From assembly GCA_052266715.1 (NCBI GenBank), contig JBQPRB010000010.1: a stretch of DNA of 64,000 nt. The stretch is one strand, 5' to 3'. This DNA is from Jeotgalibaca sp052266715. GTDB lineage: Bacteria > Bacillota > Bacilli > Lactobacillales > Aerococcaceae. The notes below the pieces were generated by a model. That model worked only from the letters and a program-made list of their open reading frames with translations, was not told the origin of the DNA and made no database searches. This document shows positions 60,465 through 64,000 of this stretch, piece after piece. Position 1 is the first letter of the stretch. Each line of letters begins with the position of its first letter. Both the position numbers and the translations under genes were made by a program.

Positions 60465-61823
60465 TTAATTTTTAAAGGAATGTAAAGGTGCAGGAATTTG
60501 TCCACCCCGTGCAATCAGGTCCTCGGAAGAAAATTCGCTGACTGCCAAAATGGGGGCCCGCCCCAATAGGCCACCAAATTCAACTTCATCGCCTACATCC
60601 ATCCCCGGTACAGGAATAATCCGGACAGCTGTTGTTTTATGGTTCATGATTCCAATAGCCGCCTCATCCGCAATCAAAGCTGAAAGCGTGGCTGCACTTG
60701 TTTTACCGGGAACCGCAACCATGTCCAAGCCTACTGAACAAATAGCTGTCATTGCCTCCAATTTATCAATGGTAATCGATCCCACTTCCACCGCCTCGAT
60801 CATGCCGATATCTTCAGAAACAGGGATAAAAGAGCCAGATAAACCACCGACATGGCCACATGCCATTAACCCGCCTTTTTTGACTGCATCATTTAATACT
60901 GCCAAAGCAGCTGTCGTTCCATGGGTACCGACGCGTTCTAATCCCATTTCTTCAAGAATTCGCGCAACAGAATCCCCGATAGCTGGCGTCGGTGCCAAAG
61001 ATAAATCAACAATTCCAAACGGTACTTCTAGTCGTTCTGCTGCCAAAGTCCCAACCAACTGGCCCATACGGGTGATTTTGAAGGCAGCGATTTTTATTGT
61101 TTCTGCGACTATATCAAACGGTTGGCCTTTTACCTTTTCCAAAGCTCTTTTTACTACGCCCGGGCCACTTACGCCCACATGGATAACCACATCCGCTTCA
61201 CCTACACCATGGAATGCTCCTGCCATAAAGGGATTATCATCAACAGCATTGGCAAATACCACTAATTTTGCAGCCCCAAGGCCACCGGTAGTAGCCGTTA
61301 ATTCTGCCGTCTCTTTTACGACTCTTCCCATTTGGGCCACAGCGTCCATATTTATACCGGCTTTAGTGGATCCAATATTTACTGAAGAACAAACGATATC
61401 CGTTTGAGCCAAAGCTTGGGGAATCGATTCGATTAAAATACGGTCCCCTTTCGTGTAACCTTTTTCCACTAAAGCGCTAAAGCCGCCAATAAAATCAACA
61501 CCAACTTTTTTCGCCGCGACATCAAGTGTTTTAGCAAAAGCAACGTAGTCTTTATCATCCGAAGCACCTGCTACTAAAGAAATTGGCGTTACTGAGATTC
61601 GTTTATTAACTATTGGAACACCCAGCTCTTGCTCGATATCAGTTGCAACTGCAACCAAATTTTCCGCGTAATGCGTTATTTTGTTATAAATTTTTTCTCG
61701 TGCTCTCTCACCATCAGAATCGGCACAGTCGAGTAAGGATATACCCATAGTGATAGTCCGAATATCAAGCTTATCTTCTGCAATCATTTGAATTGTTTCC
61801 AGGATATTTTCTTGTCGATTCAT
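60465..61823 (-). CDS. PFL-family protein (UPF0210/DUF711)
   Basis: 452 residues from ATG at 61823 (AAGGTGG upstream; the longer frame to 61856 runs into the preceding gene). Conserved: ILETIQMIAEDKLDIRTITM, VDFIGGFSALVEKGYTKGD, IDLSLAPTPAIGDSVA and MACGHVGGLSGSFIPVSED. Related in fold to pyruvate formate-lyase-like proteins; reaction unknown. Always paired with an ACT-domain gene, as here. Confidence 0.92.
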   Translation of the reverse strand: MNRQENILETIQMIAEDKLDIRTITMGISLLDCADSDGERAREKIYNKITHYAENLVAVATDIEQELGVPIVNKRISVTPISLVAGASDDKDYVAFAKTLDVAAKKVGVDFIGGFSALVEKGYTKGDRILIESIPQALAQTDIVCSSVNIGSTKAGINMDAVAQMGRVVKETAELTATTGGLGAAKLVVFANAVDDNPFMAGAFHGVGEADVVIHVGVSGPGVVKRALEKVKGQPFDIVAETIKIAAFKITRMGQLVGTLAAERLEVPFGIVDLSLAPTPAIGDSVARILEEMGLERVGTHGTTAALAVLNDAVKKGGLMACGHVGGLSGSFIPVSEDIGMIEAVEVGSITIDKLEAMTAICSVGLDMVAVPGKTSAATLSALIADEAAIGIMNHKTTAVRIIPVPGMDVGDEVEFGGLLGRAPILAVSEFSSEDLIARGGQIPAPLHSFKN

Positions 61824-61836
61824 TTTATCAACCACC

Positions 61837-62109
61837 TTATAACGTATGCATTGCATTAAAAATTGCTTCTGACTGAATGCGAATGACTAATTGTTGTTTT
61901 TCTTCGATTTCTTCCATTTGATTTTGAACTTCCGCAATACTGTATGGAGATGCAGAAAAATCAACTAATAATATCATCGTAAAATACTCTTCCATCAAAG
62001 TTTGGGAAATATCAAGAATGTTTACATCTACTTCCGCCAGTTTTGTACTCACAGATGCAACGATACCCTTGTGATCTTTTCCAGTAACAGTTATAATTGC
62101 CTTCATCAT
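61837..62109 (-). CDS. ACT-domain protein (UPF0237)
   Basis: 90 residues, a single ACT fold: KAIITVTGKDHKGIVASVST opens it and VNILDISQTLMEEYFTMILLV follows. It probably binds an amino acid and regulates the UPF0210 partner encoded 13 bases downstream. Either of two adjacent ATGs could start it. Confidence 0.93.
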   Translation of the reverse strand: MMKAIITVTGKDHKGIVASVSTKLAEVDVNILDISQTLMEEYFTMILLVDFSASPYSIAEVQNQMEEIEEKQQLVIRIQSEAIFNAMHTL

Positions 62110-62157
62110 TTATCCTCATTTCTGAAATCATTTTTCATAGTGTACCACATCATGAAA

Positions 62158-63318
62158 CTATTGTAAGAGGCCAAGCTGCTGCTTAACTTTTAAAATTCTC
62201 AATACAGATTCGTCTAGGCGTTTTTCAGATATGCGTCCTTCTTCAACAGCGGAAAGAACGGCTGACATTTGCACGATGAAGTCAGAGCTAATTAAGACAT
62301 CATTACCAGCCAAAACAGCCAGGATGGCAGCTTCTTCCGGAGTCGCAAAAGCCTGTAATCCTTCCATTACCAAATCGTCGGTTATGATGATACCATCAAA
62401 TCCCATATTCTCCCGAAGAATATGAACGACTTCAGGAGAAAGCGTAGCTGGCCAGTCAGGATCAATTTCTGTTATAACATTATGTGAGACAAGCACACCT
62501 TCAGTTCCCGCATCAATCCCAGTTTGGAATGGGAGTAAGTCGCGTTGCCACAATTCATCTAAAGAACGATTATCATACGCGACACCTGTATGAGTATCAA
62601 TATTACTACCATATCCCGGGAAGTGTTTTAGGACAGTTCCCATATTTTCATTGTTGTACACCGAAACAAAGGTCTCACTGAATTTATTAACTTCTTCTAA
62701 AACAGTGGAAAAAGCCCGGTGATAAATAAAATCTTCTGGGCTATTCGGGATATCCACTACAGGTGCCAAGTTTAGATTGAAGTGTAACCTTTTCAATAAT
62801 AAAGCCTGTTCAAGAGCAAAAGATTCAATCCCTTCCCAGCCACTTTCCCCAAACACTTGCTGAGGAGATAAAAAAGGACTGGACCGGTATTGCGGATAAG
62901 AGCTAATCCGAGTAACATCCCCACCTTCTTCATCAACGGCCATAAATAAATCGATATCTGCACCCTCCTGAATCGCCTTAATTTCGTTTATAACAGCTTC
63001 AGGAGTTTTCTCGCTAAAATCCTTACCGAACCAAATAAAACCTCCTAAATGATAATTTATAGCGTATTCAATAGCCTCAACGTCAGGATAACGGGCTAAG
63101 AAAAGTTGGCCTACTTTCTCTTCCAGTGACATAGATTCCAAGATTTCTACTTCTCTGCTAACCAATAAGCCACTCTCTTTAGAATCAGATGATGAGTGAG
63201 CTAATGACGAAGTTTCTGATTTTGTTGATTCTTCTACATCTTCTTCAGTTGTCCCACCATCACAGCCGCTCAATAGCATAGTGCACGTTCCCAATAAAAA
63301 AAGGTTTCTTTTTATCAT
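62158..63318 (-). CDS. GH3 beta-N-acetylhexosaminidase-like lipoprotein (NagZ family)
   Basis: 386 residues from ATG at 63318 (AAAGGAG upstream); the longer open frame runs into tRNA genes and is not real. Lipobox LSGC (Cys about 18), Ser/Glu-rich linker, then a GH3 barrel: LMAVDEEGGDVTRI, KHFPGYGSNIDTHTG with the His-containing catalytic loop, and nucleophile Asp in GIIITDDLVMEGL. It probably trims cell-wall muropeptides outside the membrane. Confidence 0.9.
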   Translation of the reverse strand: MIKRNLFLLGTCTMLLSGCDGGTTEEDVEESTKSETSSLAHSSSDSKESGLLVSREVEILESMSLEEKVGQLFLARYPDVEAIEYAINYHLGGFIWFGKDFSEKTPEAVINEIKAIQEGADIDLFMAVDEEGGDVTRISSYPQYRSSPFLSPQQVFGESGWEGIESFALEQALLLKRLHFNLNLAPVVDIPNSPEDFIYHRAFSTVLEEVNKFSETFVSVYNNENMGTVLKHFPGYGSNIDTHTGVAYDNRSLDELWQRDLLPFQTGIDAGTEGVLVSHNVITEIDPDWPATLSPEVVHILRENMGFDGIIITDDLVMEGLQAFATPEEAAILAVLAGNDVLISSDFIVQMSAVLSAVEEGRISEKRLDESVLRILKVKQQLGLLQ

Positions 63319-63425
63319 CAGTGTACTCTCCTTTTTCACTCTAATTATAAATGAATATATTTTCAAATAAAGAAAAAAACAAAAAAAGACCAAAATGAAA
63401 AGTTCATTTTGGTCTTTTTTTAAGA

Positions 63426-63509
63426 TACCGGCGGCCGGGGTCGAACCGGCACGCCCTCGCGGGCACTGGATTTTGAGTCCAGCGCGTCTGCCTATTCCGC
63501 CACGCCGGC
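63426..63509 (-). tRNA. tRNA-Leu (CAA)
   Basis: 84 bases with a class II long variable arm (TGCCCGCGAGGGCG). Anticodon CAA in CTGGACTCAAAATCCAG. CCA not encoded. Confidence 0.95.
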
Positions 63510-63546
63510 ATGCTATTATTTGCAAAGTTTTCATCCCTGAAGGGAA

Positions 63547-63617
63547 AGGCGGTAACCGGATTTGAACCGGTGATGAAGGTTTTGCAGACCTGTGCCTTAC
63601 CACTTGGCTATACCGCC
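63547..63617 (-). tRNA. tRNA-Cys (GCA)
   Basis: 71 bases; anticodon GCA in GGTCTGCAAAACC. Acceptor GGCGGTA/TACCGCC. Confidence 0.95.
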
Positions 63618-63628
63618 ATAATCAAAAA

Positions 63629-63699
63629 CTGGGCTAGCTGGATTCGAACCAACGATGACGGAGTCAAAGTCCGTTGCCTTACCGCTTGGCTATAGCCCA
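63629..63699 (-). tRNA. tRNA-Gln (TTG)
   Basis: 71 bases; anticodon TTG in CGGACTTTGACTCCG. Acceptor TGGGCTA/TAGCCCA. Confidence 0.95.
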
Positions 63700-63706
63700 A
63701 AAATGG

Positions 63707-63780
63707 GGCGACTGATGGGAATTGAACCCACGAATGCCGGATCCACAAACCGGTGCGTTAACCACTTCGCCACAATCGCC
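63707..63780 (-). tRNA. tRNA-His (GTG)
   Basis: 74 bases including the extra 5' G (G-1) opposite C73, as expected for tRNA-His. Anticodon GTG in CCGGTTTGTGGATCCGG. Confidence 0.95.
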
Positions 63781-63790
63781 ATAATCCAAA

Positions 63791-63861
63791 CAGGGGTAGT
63801 AGGAATTGAACCCACACTGACGGTTTTGGAGACCGTAGTTCTACCTTTAAACTATACCCCT
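63791..63861 (-). tRNA. tRNA-Trp (CCA)
   Basis: 71 bases; anticodon CCA in CGGTCTCCAAAACCG. Acceptor AGGGGTA/TACCCCT. Confidence 0.95.
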
Positions 63862-63876
63862 ATGGATAAAATGTAA

Positions 63877-63957
63877 TGGAGGGGGGCAGATTCGAACTGC
63901 CGAACCCGAAGGAGCGGATTTACAGTCCGCCGCGTTTAGCCACTTCGCTACCCCTCC
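63877..63957 (-). tRNA. tRNA-Tyr (GTA)
   Basis: 81 bases with a long variable arm (CTCCTTCGGGTTC region). Anticodon GTA in GCGGACTGTAAATCCGC. Confidence 0.95.
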
Positions 63958-63958
63958 A

Positions 63959-64000
63959 TGGTGGCTTGGGACGGAATCGAACCGCCGACACCTTGAGCTT
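63959..64000 (-). tRNA. tRNA, 5' part beyond the window (Phe-like)
   Basis: The 3' half only: T-arm GGCGGTTCGATTCCGTC, acceptor CCAAGCC, discriminator A and an encoded CCA ending one base before the 5' base of tRNA-Tyr. T-arm and acceptor resemble tRNA-Phe of Firmicutes, but the anticodon is outside the window. Confidence 0.6.

Noticed and set aside
60550..61407. 285-codon plus-strand frame opposite the UPF0210 gene
   Set aside because: Mirror frame of a conserved gene; composition typical of an antisense shadow.
62158..63603. Long 481-codon form of the NagZ-like gene
   Set aside because: The extra 95 codons run through tRNA-Leu and the spacer; signal peptide and ribosome site place the start at 63318.

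Overview
The window is a low-to-moderate GC Firmicutes chromosome. The order rpoB / rsmC-like methylase / rplL / rplJ / rplA / rplK / nusG / secE / rpmG on one side and rae1 / rlmB / mrnC / cysS / gltX / yacL-like / radA on the other is the classical Bacillus-Lactobacillales arrangement. GlnR-type nitrogen control, cre sites, a PRD/PTS regulator, PepV and an MsmK-type ATPase point to Lactobacillales, perhaps a Carnobacteriaceae or Enterococcaceae relative. The genus cannot be fixed from sequence alone.

Layout. (1) 1-7437, minus strand: the 5' part of rpoB and the ribosomal-protein / nusG / secE / rpmG block, with an L10 leader and attenuator. (2) 7509-14520, minus: a complete flavin-based extracellular electron transfer (EET) locus (dmkA, fmnB, pplA, dmkB, eetA, ndh2, eetB). 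NDH-2 would feed a dedicated demethylmenaquinone pool, and FmnB would flavinylate the surface lipoprotein PplA. (3) 14715-33000: an accessory region of about 18 kb where sigH would normally lie between rae1 and rpmG. Only the 3' end of a sigH-like gene survives, next to an IS200/IS605-type element with a dead tnpA and an apparently intact tnpB. Further in are a second decayed IS end, an AT-rich m5C methyltransferase / PD-(D/E)XK / phospholipase-D-like nuclease cluster (a probable restriction or defence unit), a GC-rich two-gene cassette of unknown function with a DUF2325-like C-terminus, a decayed second copy of the rae1 3' end, and a CcpA-type-regulated ascorbate-family PTS plus transketolase operon. 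(4) 33002-40867, minus: backbone translation and repair genes. (5) 41083-63318: metabolic and regulatory genes. These include msmK, a cytoplasmic alpha-amylase, an MhqR-type-controlled ring-cleaving dioxygenase, pepV, a divergent RRNPP-regulator / peptide pair that looks like a quorum-sensing system, a GlnR regulon (glnRA and an amino-acid ABC transporter), a zinc metallopeptidase and a NagZ-like lipoprotein. (6) 63426-64000, minus: a tRNA cluster (Leu, Cys, Gln, His, Trp, Tyr and one cut by the window end).

The most notable candidates for something undescribed are the peptide/regulator pair at 48.5-49.6 kb (a 47-residue precursor ending in a GDVWLIGGE tail resembling short hydrophobic pheromones, with an inverted repeat just upstream of its promoter), the PLD + PD-(D/E)XK + methylase unit with duplicated promoter-operator sequences, and the GC-rich DUF2325 cassette. 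All functions are assigned by reading motifs; no database search was run.
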